64,000 bases of DNA from Deltaproteobacteria bacterium (GTDB lineage Bacteria > Myxococcota > Kuafuiibacteriia > Kuafuiibacteriales > Kuafuiibacteriaceae), in the NCBI GenBank assembly GCA_016703535.1, contig JADJBV010000002.1, forward strand, positions 2,542,001 through 2,606,000, given 5' to 3'. Of the stretch, positions 27,543 through 37,050 are shown one piece after another (positions within the stretch are counted from its first letter, which is position 1; each line of letters starts with the position of its first letter). The notes beneath the pieces are model-generated. The model had not been told where the DNA came from. It saw only the letters and a program-made list of their open reading frames with translations, and did not search any database. A program made the translations under genes and the position numbers.

Positions 27543-28800
27543 GCCGAACCACCAGCGCGTCCGTTAAACGAGCCGCCACTTTGGCGCTGGGCGTCAGCGG
27601 GTGGGCCAACACGGCCTGATACAGATCTCTGCGTCGGTGGCTCAACGCCGCCTGCACCGCCAACTCTTCATAGGCCTTCACGTGTTGGATCAGCCCGCGG
27701 ATCACCGGCTCCAAGGGGCGTTGGGGGAGAGGTGTTGCGCCTTGGGCGTCGATCCGACAGGGCACCTCGATCGAACAACCTTCGGGCAACTCAGGGACGA
27801 TGCCCCGGTTGGCGACGTTGACCACCTGTTTTTCGCCGGTGTTGTGGTGGATGCCGGTGATCAACTCGACGGCCGCCCGGGAGTAGAAGGCGCCCCCGCG
27901 CTTTTTCAGGGCTTCGGGCCGCTCCGACCTGCGGAGGTCGCCGTAGTAGGCCAACAGTTCGGCCTCCACCGCCATCACCTCCTCAGCGCGCAACTTGGGC
28001 TTCTGTTGTTGTTCGGCGATGGTGTCGGGCGCCAAGTAGAAGTAGCGCAGGTAGTCGGAGGGGATCATCCCGAGTTCGGTCAGCAGCTCCGGCGGGAAGT
28101 CGAGATCCGGCAAGTTGGCGGGCCGCTTGCCGCTGGCCAAGGCGCCGGCCAACTCCTCGAGTAAACGGGGCAGCTGTTCTTGGCCCCGCACTTTGACTCC
28201 GCGGATGAAGGACAGGTGGTTGAGCCCCACCGAGTCGAGCTCGACCTCCTCGGACGCTACGCCCAGGTGGGCCGCCAGCTCTTCTCGCTGGGAGATGGGG
28301 ATGTTGCAAAGGCCGATGGTCGGGACTCGCCCGTGTCGCAGCAGCGCCTCGGTGACGATCGAGACCGGGTTGGTGAAGTCCACCAAGGTGGCGCCCGGGG
28401 CGTAACGTTCGATGTCGGCGGCGATCTGTAGCAACACCGGGATGGTCCGCAGCGCCTTGGCCAGGCCGCCGATCCCGGTGGTCTCTTGGCCGATGACCCC
28501 GTGCGTTCGGCCGAGGCGTTCGTCCTCCAAGCGAGCCAGCTGGCCGCCCACCCGGATCTGAACCAAAACGAAGTGGGCCCCGCCGATCGCGGTCTTCCGT
28601 TCCAGGTGGCGGGTGATCGACAGCTTTTTGCCTTGGGCTGCGACCATCCGCTCGAGGAAATCGCCGACGATCTCGAGGCGCGCCGGGTCGAGATCGTGCA
28701 GCGCTACCTCCAGCAGGCCCAAGCCCAGGGCAGCCTCGGCCAGGCCGTGGATCAGCTCCGGTGAGTAGGTCGAGCCTCCCCCGATCACCGCGATCTTCAT
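27526..28800 (-). CDS. Glycoside hydrolase family 4 (6-phospho-glucosidase type)
   Basis: A 424-residue GH4 enzyme. These hydrolases use NAD and a divalent metal, oxidising C3 of the sugar transiently. The Rossmann start MKIAVIGGGSTYSPELIHGL is characteristic; VDFTNPVSIVTEAL, GLCNIP (metal Cys) and GLNHLSF (metal His) are all present. Among GH4 it looks most like 6-phospho-beta/alpha-glucosidases, but specificity is uncertain because no PTS genes are nearby. It is divergent from the sugar symporter gene with a 43-bp spacer, so the two may share regulation. Confidence 0.93.
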   Translation of the reverse strand: MKIAVIGGGSTYSPELIHGLAEAALGLGLLEVALHDLDPARLEIVGDFLERMVAAQGKKLSITRHLERKTAIGGAHFVLVQIRVGGQLARLEDERLGRTHGVIGQETTGIGGLAKALRTIPVLLQIAADIERYAPGATLVDFTNPVSIVTEALLRHGRVPTIGLCNIPISQREELAAHLGVASEEVELDSVGLNHLSFIRGVKVRGQEQLPRLLEELAGALASGKRPANLPDLDFPPELLTELGMIPSDYLRYFYLAPDTIAEQQQKPKLRAEEVMAVEAELLAYYGDLRRSERPEALKKRGGAFYSRAAVELITGIHHNTGEKQVVNVANRGIVPELPEGCSIEVPCRIDAQGATPLPQRPLEPVIRGLIQHVKAYEELAVQAALSHRRRDLYQAVLAHPLTPSAKVAARLTDALVVRLTPEW

Positions 28801-28843
28801 GGGCCGCCTTTACCACGGGCGGAGGGCTCGCTACACCGGCCGG

Positions 28844-30175
28844 GTGACCACGCTGCCGCCGGGCCCACTGCCGACGCCACGGGTGATCGGTTTTGCGGCG
28901 GCGGCCTTCGCCCAGAGTGTCTTGCCTTTGGTGGTCTCGGCCTTCGTCCTCTACTACTACAGCCCCCCGCCGGAGGAGGGGCTGATCCTCCTGAGCCCGG
29001 CGATCATCGGCACCATCCGGATGTTGCTCGGCGTGCTCAACGCCGCGGTGGAGCCGGCGGTGGGGCATTGGAGTGATCGGACCCGCACCCGCTTCGGGCG
29101 ACGACGGCCCTTTATGGTGTTGGGCCTGCCTCTTTTGCTCCTCGGCTTCGGCGCGGTGTGGTTCCCAGAGCGTGGGTTGCCCGTGGACGCCCTCGCTACT
29201 CAGCTCCACTTGGCCTTGTCGCTGGGACTCTTTTTTGGGGCCTATACTCTGGTCTTTGCGCCCTACAACGCGATGTTGCCCGAGTTGACCCCCGACGACG
29301 GCCAACGCCTGCGGGTCTCGTTGTGGATGTCGCTCTTCGAGGTGTTGGCCCAGATCTTTGGTTCGGTGGTGGCGGCCTTGTTGATCGGCGTCGGCGCGGT
29401 CCGTTTGGGCCTGATCTCCTTGGACAACGGTTATCAACTGCTCGCCTTGGTCTGCATCGTGATCTCGGTGTTGGCGGTCGTCACCGCGCTCTTTTCCTTC
29501 AAGGAGTCACCGCCAAATCAAACGGAGCAGGCTCCTGGTTTTTGGCGCTCCGCCAAGACCGCCCTGGCCAACCTCGGCTTTCGTCGCTACGGCGCTGCGG
29601 TCTTCGCCTTTCGCTTGGCCTCGGCCTCGGCGGTCATCGCCATCCCGTTTTTGGGGACCCAACTGATGGGGCTCGACGAGGCCCAAGCGCCGCTCCTCTT
29701 GGCGGTGATCATCGTGGTGGCGGTCTTGGGATTCCCGTTGGTGCAGCGCCTGGCGGGTCTACGGGGCCGGGCCAAGGTCTTTCGTTACGGCGGGTATGGC
29801 TTTTTGATCGTCTTGCCGCTGATGGGGGCCATCGGTTTGGTGCCGGGATTGCCGCCTTTGGCCCACGGGGTGTTGTTGTTCGTGGGGGCGGGCTTTTCGG
29901 TGGCCACCTTGTTGGTCCTGCCTCGCACTTTGTTGGCGGACATCATCGACGGCGACGCGGCCGCCACCGGCCAACGGAAGGAGGCCCTCTACACCGGCAT
30001 GTCAGGGGTGGTCGAAAAGTTGGGCGAGGCCGGGGCAAGCGGTTTGGTGGGTTTTTTGTTCGGCGTTTTTGGCAACGATCGGGCCTCACCCTTGGGGCTC
30101 CGTTTGGTCGGCGTGGCGGCGGCGGTGGTGTTGGCGATGGGCCTGTGGGCCTTTCGGAGGCACCACGATCGATGA
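28844..30175 (+). CDS. GPH-type (MFS_2) sugar:cation symporter
   Basis: A 443-residue inner-membrane protein with about 12 hydrophobic segments. The loop after the second segment, VGHWSDRTRTRFGRRRPFMVLG, is the signature of glycoside-pentoside-hexuronide and plant sucrose-type symporters. GTG 28844 is chosen as the start because upstream sequence overlaps the divergent GH4 start. It likely imports a glycoside used by the neighbouring enzymes. The final TGA overlaps the ATG of the next gene (ATGA). Confidence 0.9.
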   Translation: MTTLPPGPLPTPRVIGFAAAAFAQSVLPLVVSAFVLYYYSPPPEEGLILLSPAIIGTIRMLLGVLNAAVEPAVGHWSDRTRTRFGRRRPFMVLGLPLLLLGFGAVWFPERGLPVDALATQLHLALSLGLFFGAYTLVFAPYNAMLPELTPDDGQRLRVSLWMSLFEVLAQIFGSVVAALLIGVGAVRLGLISLDNGYQLLALVCIVISVLAVVTALFSFKESPPNQTEQAPGFWRSAKTALANLGFRRYGAAVFAFRLASASAVIAIPFLGTQLMGLDEAQAPLLLAVIIVVAVLGFPLVQRLAGLRGRAKVFRYGGYGFLIVLPLMGAIGLVPGLPPLAHGVLLFVGAGFSVATLLVLPRTLLADIIDGDAAATGQRKEALYTGMSGVVEKLGEAGASGLVGFLFGVFGNDRASPLGLRLVGVAAAVVLAMGLWAFRRHHDR

Positions 30176-31506
30176 AAGACCGGCGCGGATTTTTGTCGGC
30201 CTGTTTGGGCGGCCTGGGCCTCTCATTGGGCGCCTGCGTGATCCCCAGCCGCCCCGGCCCCCGATTTAGTCCCGCCAACCTTCGGGCCCGAGCGCCAAAG
30301 GCCTCCTGTCGCAGCCGGCTCTGCGCGGGGGCCGCGGCCATCGACCTCACCCCACCGGAAGGTGTTGCAACCTGGCTTGCAGGTTTTGGCTTTCAGCGAT
30401 CTCGGAAGAGCGTCCGGGATCCGATCTCGGCTCGTTGCCTCTACCTGGATGACGGCGAACATCGCTTGGCCTTGGTGGTCGCCGATCTGATCGGCCTGTT
30501 GCGGCCCACGGTGCAGCGGGTGCGGGCCTTGGTGGGGGAGGGCGTGGAGGTCGCGGTGGCCTGCACCCACAACCACCAGAGCCCGGACACGATGGGGTAT
30601 TGGGGCCCGGCCTTGATGCACCTGGTCCCGGTCAAGACTGGCCTCGATCGCGGCTATCAGCGGGTCCTGGAGCAGCGCCTCGCGCAAGTTGTCTTGCAGG
30701 CCATCAAGCGTGCGGTGCCGGTGCAGCTGGCCTTCGCCCGGGCCGAGTTGCCGAAGGGCCTGGTCAAGAACCTGCGGCACCCCGGGATCTACGATCCAGC
30801 GATCGAGTTGTTAGAGGCGCGCCGCCGCGACGGTCAGGGGGTGGCGACCTTGGCCCACTTCGGTTGCCACGCCGAAACCTTGGGCGACCAAAACCGGGCC
30901 CTTTCGGCCGACTTCCCGGGCCCGCTCCGGGCTCGGCTCGAGGCTCAGCGAGGGGGCACCGCCCTCTACGCCAACGGGATCTTGGGCGGGATGATCACCC
31001 CCGACGTGCCCGACGACGCCGACGCCCAGGCCCGGGGCCAATTTTTGGAGCACCTGGCCGAGCAGGTCGCTACGGTTTCCCTCGCGGCCTTGGCCCAGGC
31101 CCGTCCCCAGCCGATCGATCGGATCCGGTACCTGCGGGCCGAGGTGGAGTTGGCCAGCGACAACCCGCTCTACCACTACGTCGAGCGGGTGGGGCTGATC
31201 GAGTCCCGACAGCTGGGAGCCACCGGGCACTTCTCGACCGAGGTGGGCCGGATCGATCTGGGGCCGGCCTCTTGGGCCTTGGTCCCCGGTGAACCCACAC
31301 CGCAAGTTGGCTTGCGGATCAAAAACACCATGCTCAAAGCGGGGCGAACGCACCCGGCGGTGATCAGCCTGGCCAACGACGAACTCGGTTACCTCTTGGA
31401 TCCCAGCGAATACGACGACCCGCTCTTCTCCTACGAAGCGACGGTTTCACCGGGCCGGGACGCGGCGCTCCGCTTGGAGGCCGTCTTGGCTTCACTCCCC
31501 GTCTGA
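30172..31506 (+). CDS. Neutral-ceramidase-like hydrolase with Tat lipoprotein signal (copy A)
   Basis: A 444-residue protein from ATG 30172. The N-terminus DRRGFLSACLGGLGLSLGAC joins a twin-arginine motif to a lipobox, so it is probably exported folded and lipidated. The core resembles the neutral/alkaline non-lysosomal ceramidase N-terminal family: AAIDLTPPEG, then a His-containing ACTHNHQSPDT in place of the usual THTHSGPG, and AHFGCHAETLGDQNRALSADFPG. It overlaps the symporter gene. It contains two GCAAG-N4-CTTGC palindromes (30684, 31302) and a near match (30367). The family also includes uncharacterised carbohydrate-linked hydrolases, so ceramide is not assured as substrate. Confidence 0.75.
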   Translation: MKDRRGFLSACLGGLGLSLGACVIPSRPGPRFSPANLRARAPKASCRSRLCAGAAAIDLTPPEGVATWLAGFGFQRSRKSVRDPISARCLYLDDGEHRLALVVADLIGLLRPTVQRVRALVGEGVEVAVACTHNHQSPDTMGYWGPALMHLVPVKTGLDRGYQRVLEQRLAQVVLQAIKRAVPVQLAFARAELPKGLVKNLRHPGIYDPAIELLEARRRDGQGVATLAHFGCHAETLGDQNRALSADFPGPLRARLEAQRGGTALYANGILGGMITPDVPDDADAQARGQFLEHLAEQVATVSLAALAQARPQPIDRIRYLRAEVELASDNPLYHYVERVGLIESRQLGATGHFSTEVGRIDLGPASWALVPGEPTPQVGLRIKNTMLKAGRTHPAVISLANDELGYLLDPSEYDDPLFSYEATVSPGRDAALRLEAVLASLPV

Positions 31507-32868
31507 GGGCGCGGGCGTCCGAGCTGCCGCGGCGGTCCGGGCCGCCAAACGCAGCCCGTAGTTGATCATCAGATCCCCGCCGTAGGGTCCGAAGAAGGTC
31601 ATCACCTGGGTTTCGTAGCCGTGGAGTTCGGCCCGCTCGGCTTCGGGCAGATCGTAGACCCGCCGCGGCACCACGTAGCCAACGTACGATCCATTGAATG
31701 GAGTGATCGCCAACTTCAGGCCGGCCCGCCGCGCCGAAGCTCGAGCCCCTCGGCTCAGGTTGCCGCTCAGCTCCGCCGGCAACTGCAGGATCACCGCCTG
31801 ATCGATGGCCACCGCCCGCAGCGCCAGCGTTTTGGGCAATCGGGTCAAGGCCTGCACCAGCGGGCCAAACAAACCGAAGCCCTCGCCGATCCGGTAGTTC
31901 ACCGTCGGCAGCGGCACGCGGCGGGACAAAAACGCAACCCGTCCTTCACTTTTGGCCACCGCCTGGGCCCGCTCCAACCCCCGCTCCAGCAACCTGCCGA
32001 GCGGCTCGATCAACCAACCTGTATCGTCTTGTTCTCGGGCCGGGTTGCTGCTGCCGACCCCACCCGCCGAAAAGGCCAAAAACTCCAGGCGTCGACCTTC
32101 GAATTGGGCCGCGATCTGGCCGGGGTAGTCGGCCGAGAGCAAGAGGTTGCTGGCCGGCAAGGTCACCGGGTGGCAGCCGTAACTCCACCACGCCGCTCGT
32201 CGACCGTCCTGCCGTTCGACGGACAAGACGTAGAGCACGCCGTCGACCGGCCCACCTCGTTCGACGCGGTTGGCGATCAAGGCGTCCGGACCCTCGATCT
32301 CGCTGACGCCGATCTTCGCGGGGCCTTGTTGGAGCAACGCTCCTTCGACCGCGGCCACGTGCGCCCTCACCACCGCCCGCCGGCTCTCTTCGGCGTAGGC
32401 TCCGAACACCAACTCCCAGATCAGACCTTCGGCGTAAGCACCCGGGCCCGAGTGGGTGTGGCTGGCGGTGAACAACAAGGCCTCATGGGGCACCAAGGGC
32501 GCCAGGGCCTCCCGGATCTCGGACGTCGTCTGCTCATCGAGCAGCAACAGATCCGAGGCCAACAACACCACCCGGGCTCGGCCCGCGCCGATCGCCAAGG
32601 CCCGGGCGTAGATCGGATCCCGCACGCCTTGGTGGGGTGCGCCGTCTCGTTCGCCGTAACCCGCCAAGGGTGTGCCGGCCGGGACCTCGATCTCCACCTT
32701 GGCCCAACCCGCCTGGAAAGGACCCGCTCCGACCCGAGGCCCAGGGCCCGTCTGCAATCGATGGATGGCCTCCCCGTATTCGGGCGCGGCGAAGGGCGGC
32801 CGGCGATCGACCGCACACCCGAGCTGGGCCCAAACCAACAGCCCTCCCAGGGCGGCGCTTCGCCACAT
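31492..32868 (-). CDS. Neutral-ceramidase-like lipoprotein (copy B)
   Basis: A 458-residue lipoprotein from ATG 32868, lipobox Ala-Gln-Leu-Gly-Cys. It has the canonical zinc-site segment FTASHTHSGPGAY, an earlier GYGERDGAPHQGVRDPIYARAL, and SYGCHPVTLPASNLLLSADYPG, all typical of the neutral ceramidase N-terminal domain. At 458 residues it lacks the C-terminal domain of full ceramidases (usually over 650). It converges on copy A with a 15-bp overlap. A and B differ strongly at the zinc motif, so they are ancient paralogues rather than a recent duplication. Confidence 0.8.
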   Translation of the reverse strand: MWRSAALGGLLVWAQLGCAVDRRPPFAAPEYGEAIHRLQTGPGPRVGAGPFQAGWAKVEIEVPAGTPLAGYGERDGAPHQGVRDPIYARALAIGAGRARVVLLASDLLLLDEQTTSEIREALAPLVPHEALLFTASHTHSGPGAYAEGLIWELVFGAYAEESRRAVVRAHVAAVEGALLQQGPAKIGVSEIEGPDALIANRVERGGPVDGVLYVLSVERQDGRRAAWWSYGCHPVTLPASNLLLSADYPGQIAAQFEGRRLEFLAFSAGGVGSSNPAREQDDTGWLIEPLGRLLERGLERAQAVAKSEGRVAFLSRRVPLPTVNYRIGEGFGLFGPLVQALTRLPKTLALRAVAIDQAVILQLPAELSGNLSRGARASARRAGLKLAITPFNGSYVGYVVPRRVYDLPEAERAELHGYETQVMTFFGPYGGDLMINYGLRLAARTAAAARTPAPSDGE

Positions 32869-32957
32869 CGACCCCTCGGCTCCTCGATCGGCTCGGGAAC
32901 CGCAAGCGGAAACCGGATGGACCGAACCCGCGACCACCGCGGTATAGGGGAGCGATC

Positions 32958-33584
32958 ATGCGGCGTGGGTGTTGGTTGGTGTTGTTGGTGGCCTGCACCG
33001 AAGAGGCCGGCGCTTTGGATCCCCGATCTGGGCTGGACGCGGCCCCCGCCGAGGTCGGGCCGAGCGATCGAGGTCCGTCCTATGATTCAGCCTTCGACGC
33101 CGGCGCCGACGTGGGCTTCGACCAGGACGCGGCTTTCGTTTTGGACGCCCAAATTTTGGACGCCTTTATCGCCGACGCCAGCGGCCCCGTCGAGTGCACC
33201 ACCGCCGCCGACTGCACCCAAGCGCCTTTTGGATCGATCGGGACCTGTCCCAACTCGGCCTGGAGTTGTATCCGGGGGGCCTGCGTCTGGGAGTGTATGG
33301 GCGGACGCACCTGCAGCCCGGCCACCCCCACCCCCGGCAGCAGCTGTTTGTCGTGCGACTTCGGGGTGCCTCAGTGTGCAGGCGACCGTTGCCGGCACGA
33401 CCTCAGCTCACCCATCTTGGAGGACGCCACCTGCGCCCGGGATTTTTTGCGGACGCCCGGGACCTGCTTCGGCGACTTCTTGGAGCTGCAGGATGGGACC
33501 CTCTGCACCCTCTTGGAGCTGCCGACCGGCGCCCCTCGTTCGGTCTTGGCCTGCGGCCCCTGCCAGACCCAGTTCATCTGGTGA
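32958..33584 (+). CDS. Cys-rich secreted lipoprotein with Asp/Ala linker
   Basis: A 208-residue protein from ATG 32958, preceded by AGGGGAG. Signal MRRGCWLVLLVAC ends in a lipobox. Residues 20-75 are an Asp/Ala/Gly/Pro linker (DAAPAEVGPSDRG, DAGADVGFD). The C-terminal half contains about 16 Cys residues in closely spaced pairs, so it is probably disulphide-rich on the cell surface. A TATAGG hexamer at 32943-32948 may be its -10. No family was recognised. Confidence 0.65.
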   Translation: MRRGCWLVLLVACTEEAGALDPRSGLDAAPAEVGPSDRGPSYDSAFDAGADVGFDQDAAFVLDAQILDAFIADASGPVECTTAADCTQAPFGSIGTCPNSAWSCIRGACVWECMGGRTCSPATPTPGSSCLSCDFGVPQCAGDRCRHDLSSPILEDATCARDFLRTPGTCFGDFLELQDGTLCTLLELPTGAPRSVLACGPCQTQFIW

Positions 33585-33675
33585 GGGGTTGCTTGGGCTT
33601 CGCCGCAGTGCGGCATGATTCCTTACCCCTCCCTCCACCGTTGACCGATGTGGGCAAGGTCGGAAGGATGCGGGG

Positions 33676-34926
33676 GTGCTCGCACTCAAAGGTGGACCGA
33701 AGGTACGGGAGCGAGCCTGGCCAAAGTGGCCGGAGCACGGCCCCGAAGAGGTCGCCGCGGTCACCCGGGCCCTCGAAAGCGGGCGTTGGGGCGGGTTCCC
33801 GGCGCCCGGACCCGAGGCCTCGCGGTTCGCCCAAACCTTTGCCCAATACGTGGGCAGCCCCCACGCGGTTTTGGCCGCCAACGGCACCGTCACCCTCAAG
33901 GTCCTGCTGCGGGCCCTGAAGGTCGGCGCCGGCGACGAGGTGATCGTCCCGGCCCTGACCTGGACCGCCACCGCGGCCTGCGCGGTCTACGTCAACGCGG
34001 TCCCGGTCTTCGCCGACATCGATCCCGAGACCCTCTGTTTGGATCCGGCTTCGGTCGAGTCGCTGATCACCCCCAAAACCAAGGCGATCATCCCGGTGCA
34101 CTTGGGTTCGGCGATGGCGGATCTCGACGCCTTGGTTCAGCTGGCCCAACGCCACGGCCTGGCCTTGATCGAAGACTGCGCCCACGCCCACGGCGCCCGC
34201 TGGAACGATCGGGGCGCGGGTTCGATCGGCGACGCGGGCAGCTTCTCCTTTCAGTCGAGCAAGCTGCTCACCGCCGGTGAAGGGGGCGCCATCACCACCC
34301 GCCACCAAGAGCTGAAGGAACGTTGCCAGGCCTTGATCAACTGCGGCCGCAAAGAGCCGGGCTACGATCAGTTCGCCGGGCCGGTGTTGGGGTGGAACGA
34401 TCGGATCACCGAGCTGCAAGCTGCCTTGCTGAGCGCCCAACTGTTGCGCCTCGAAGATCAACACCAGCGCCGGGCCGCCAACGTGGCCCACTTCCAAAAG
34501 CGCCTGGCCGAGTTGGGGCCGGGCTTGGGCCTGCGGTTTCAGCGTCGAGACCCGCGGATCACCCGTCAAACTTCGTACGAGACCATCCTCCTCTTCGAAA
34601 GTGCGGCCTGGAAGGGCTTGTCCCGGGATCGATTCGTCGACGCCCTGGAGGCCGAAGGGGTGCCGGCCGACGGCGGCTTTTACGTGCCGATCCCCGATCG
34701 GATCGACGAGATCTTCCCGCTCAACGCCCGCGAATATCCGGAGATCCGTGCTCGTTACGGCGACGCCTTGAGGCCCGCCCAGGTCCACTGCCCGGTCGCC
34801 AAGAAGGTCGCTTACGAACAGACCGTCTGGCTGCACCACCACCTGTTCCTCGGCACCACCGCCGACGTCGATGATGTCGTGGCGGCGATCGCCAAGATCC
34901 GGGAGGGGGTCGATGCCCTCCTCTGA
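33676..34926 (+). CDS. DegT/DnrJ/EryC1-family PLP aminotransferase
   Basis: A 416-residue PLP enzyme of the sugar aminotransferase family. It shows GSPHAVLAANGTVTLKVLL, IVPALTWTATAACAVYVNAVPVFADID, the Asp of LIEDCAHAHGA, and the lysine of FSFQSSKLLTAGEGGA that holds PLP. Such enzymes transaminate keto-sugars or keto-cyclitols. GTG 33676 is the start. It begins a tight operon with the Gfo/Idh dehydrogenase (14-bp overlap) and the BadF-type kinase (ATGA overlap), so the three probably share a pathway. The palindrome GCAAG-CTGC-CTTGC lies at 34416-34429. Confidence 0.93.
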   Translation: MLALKGGPKVRERAWPKWPEHGPEEVAAVTRALESGRWGGFPAPGPEASRFAQTFAQYVGSPHAVLAANGTVTLKVLLRALKVGAGDEVIVPALTWTATAACAVYVNAVPVFADIDPETLCLDPASVESLITPKTKAIIPVHLGSAMADLDALVQLAQRHGLALIEDCAHAHGARWNDRGAGSIGDAGSFSFQSSKLLTAGEGGAITTRHQELKERCQALINCGRKEPGYDQFAGPVLGWNDRITELQAALLSAQLLRLEDQHQRRAANVAHFQKRLAELGPGLGLRFQRRDPRITRQTSYETILLFESAAWKGLSRDRFVDALEAEGVPADGGFYVPIPDRIDEIFPLNAREYPEIRARYGDALRPAQVHCPVAKKVAYEQTVWLHHHLFLGTTADVDDVVAAIAKIREGVDALL

Positions 34927-36028
34927 TCCGGTGCGGATCGGGCTGGTGGGCTCGGGCATGATCGCTGGGACCCACCTGGCGGCGCTCCAACTTTGCCAAC
35001 ACGCGAAGGCGGTGGCCCTGGCCGACTACGGGCGGGATCGGGGCGGGCGAGTCCCTCGGGGTGCGGCCTTGGCCGCCGAACGCGGTGTCGTTCGTTATCA
35101 CTCGGACTATCGCCCGCTGCTCCAAGATCCCGAGGTCGAGGTGGTGTTGGTCGCGTTGCCCAACGCCCTCCACGCCGAGGTCACCTTGGCCGCCCTCGAG
35201 GCCGGCAAACACGTGATCGTCGAGAAGCCCCTGTGTTTGAGCCTGGAGGACGCGGATCGGATCGTGGATTTGGCCCAAAAACGAGGTCTGGTCGCGGCCT
35301 ACGCGGAAGAGCTCTGCTACGTCCCCAAGTTCACTCGGGCCAAGTCGCTGATCGAACAGGGGGCCATCGGCGCCTTGTTTTTGCTCAAGCAGCGGGAGAT
35401 CCACGCCGGGCCCTACTCGGACTGGTTTTTTGATCCCCACTTGGGTGGCGGCGGCGCCTTGATGGACATGGGGTGCCACGCCATCGAATACGCCCGCTGG
35501 ATGTTCGGCAAACGACCGGTCCGGAAGGTCACGGCCCAGCTGGAGACCTTCGTGCACCACCACCGTCGAACGCCGAGCGGTTTGGTCGACGATCACTGCC
35601 TGCTCCACTTGGTCTTCGAGGGGGGCGGCGTGGCGGTGTTGGAGGCCGGCTGGACCTTAAAGGGCGGCATGGACTCGACCGCTGAGCTCCAGGGCACCGA
35701 AGGGGTCCTCCACGTCGATCTCTTGAAGAACACCGGCCTGCGCCTCTATTCGGAGCGCGGCTTGGCCCCCCAGGACTTGTCGCCGGGTTGGAGCACCCCG
35801 GATCACGACTCCCTTTGGCAAAACGGTTATCCCCAGGAGCTGGACGACTTCGCCTTGGCGATCCGGAGCGGCGGGACCCCGCGGGAGAACGCCGCCGACG
35901 GGCGGGCGGTGTTGGAGATCATCTGGGCAGCCTACGCCTCGGCCCAACAAGGCCGGACGATCGAGTTGCCCTATCGACCCGAGGCCGGGGCCCAAAACCC
36001 GGTCCTGGCCTTCGCGGAGGGGAGATGA
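34913..36028 (+). CDS. Gfo/Idh/MocA-family NAD(P)-dependent oxidoreductase
   Basis: A 371-residue dehydrogenase. The dinucleotide-binding start is IGLVGSGMIAGTHLAAL; the catalytic HVIVEKPLCLSLEDAD carries the family Glu-Lys-Pro, and GGGALMDMGCHAIEYARWM supplies the Asp and His of the active site. Members oxidise or reduce sugars and cyclitols such as inositol. Placed between an aminotransferase and a sugar kinase, it likely generates the keto substrate for DegT or oxidises its product. The exact sugar is not evident. Confidence 0.92.
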   Translation: MPSSDPVRIGLVGSGMIAGTHLAALQLCQHAKAVALADYGRDRGGRVPRGAALAAERGVVRYHSDYRPLLQDPEVEVVLVALPNALHAEVTLAALEAGKHVIVEKPLCLSLEDADRIVDLAQKRGLVAAYAEELCYVPKFTRAKSLIEQGAIGALFLLKQREIHAGPYSDWFFDPHLGGGGALMDMGCHAIEYARWMFGKRPVRKVTAQLETFVHHHRRTPSGLVDDHCLLHLVFEGGGVAVLEAGWTLKGGMDSTAELQGTEGVLHVDLLKNTGLRLYSERGLAPQDLSPGWSTPDHDSLWQNGYPQELDDFALAIRSGGTPRENAADGRAVLEIIWAAYASAQQGRTIELPYRPEAGAQNPVLAFAEGR

Positions 36029-37050
36029 CCGAGCTGTTCCTCGGCGTCGATGGCGGCGGGACCAAAACCGTGGCGGTGATCGCCGACGGCACTGGGCATA
36101 TCGTGGCCGCGGGCCGGGCCGGCGGCTCCAACTACCAGTCGATCGGCGAAACCGCGGCGGGGCGAGAGCTGCGGGCGGCCGTCGACGTGGCCTTGCGGGG
36201 CGCCGGGGCCCGCTTGGAAGATCTCACCGCCGGGGCCTTCGGGATCTCCGGCGCCGATCGGGCCCCCGAGATGGCGATCGTCGAGCGGATGGTGGCCCAG
36301 GTGTCCCCGGTGGCCCGGCGTTTTGTCGAGAACGACTCGTTGTTGGTCCTGCGGGCCGCCACCAAAGACGCGGTGGGTGTGGGTTTGGTGGCCGGCACCG
36401 GCACCAACTGCATCGGCCGGGATCGCTACGGACGCCGACACCAGGTCGGCGGTATGGGCGCACTTTCGGGCGACGTCGGCTACGCCGAAGATCTGACCAT
36501 GCGGGCGATCGGCGGCGCCTGGATGGCCTCTGATGGTCGGGCCGCCCCTTCCGCCCTGACCGCCAGCGTGCCCAAAGCCTTGGGCGTGGAGTCGATCGAA
36601 GACGTGCCCCGGATCTTGGTGCGCGGTGAGTTCCCCGAGCCGATGATCAAGAAGGTCGTCACCTGCCTCTTCGAAGAGGCGCGCAGCGGCGACGGCATGG
36701 CCCAGCGGATCATCGAGGACACCGGGGCCCGCTTGGGCGCGGCGGCGGCGGCGGTCTTGCGGGCCTTGATGTTGCGTGGCCCCAACGCGGTGGTGGTCTT
36801 GGGCGGCGCGATGTTCCAGAGCCCGGGGCACGGCCTCTTGGTCGAAGCGACTCAACGCCGGATCCGCCAAGCGATCGCCGAGGCCCACGTGATCCCCCTC
36901 GAGGTGCACCCGGTGTTGGGGGCGGTCTTGTTCGCCCGGGATCTGCTCGGCCACGCGCCGTTGGCCTTCGCCAACCAACTCCGGGCCGAAAACCAAGAGG
37001 TCGGCCGCATCTTGACCGAAGCGACCGGTCGGATTCACTCGCCGGCGTAG
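36025..37050 (+). CDS. BadF/BadG-family ATPase, N-acetylglucosamine-kinase-like
   Basis: A 341-residue ASKHA-fold kinase. The phosphate-1 motif FLGVDGGGTKTVAVIAD and VGLVAGTGTNCIGRD with GGMGALSGDVGYAEDL match eukaryote-like N-acetylglucosamine kinases of the BadF/BadG group rather than benzoyl-CoA reductase activators, which carry iron-sulphur Cys. It overlaps the dehydrogenase by ATGA. Probably phosphorylates an amino or cyclic sugar in the cytoplasm. Its end overlaps the convergent ABC ATPase gene by 16 bp. Confidence 0.88.
   Translation: MTELFLGVDGGGTKTVAVIADGTGHIVAAGRAGGSNYQSIGETAAGRELRAAVDVALRGAGARLEDLTAGAFGISGADRAPEMAIVERMVAQVSPVARRFVENDSLLVLRAATKDAVGVGLVAGTGTNCIGRDRYGRRHQVGGMGALSGDVGYAEDLTMRAIGGAWMASDGRAAPSALTASVPKALGVESIEDVPRILVRGEFPEPMIKKVVTCLFEEARSGDGMAQRIIEDTGARLGAAAAAVLRALMLRGPNAVVVLGGAMFQSPGHGLLVEATQRRIRQAIAEAHVIPLEVHPVLGAVLFARDLLGHAPLAFANQLRAENQEVGRILTEATGRIHSPA

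Noticed and set aside
29158..30171. Upstream extension of the ceramidase-like frame through the symporter gene
   Set aside because: Out of frame with the symporter and without domain content; the Tat signal at 30172 marks the true start.
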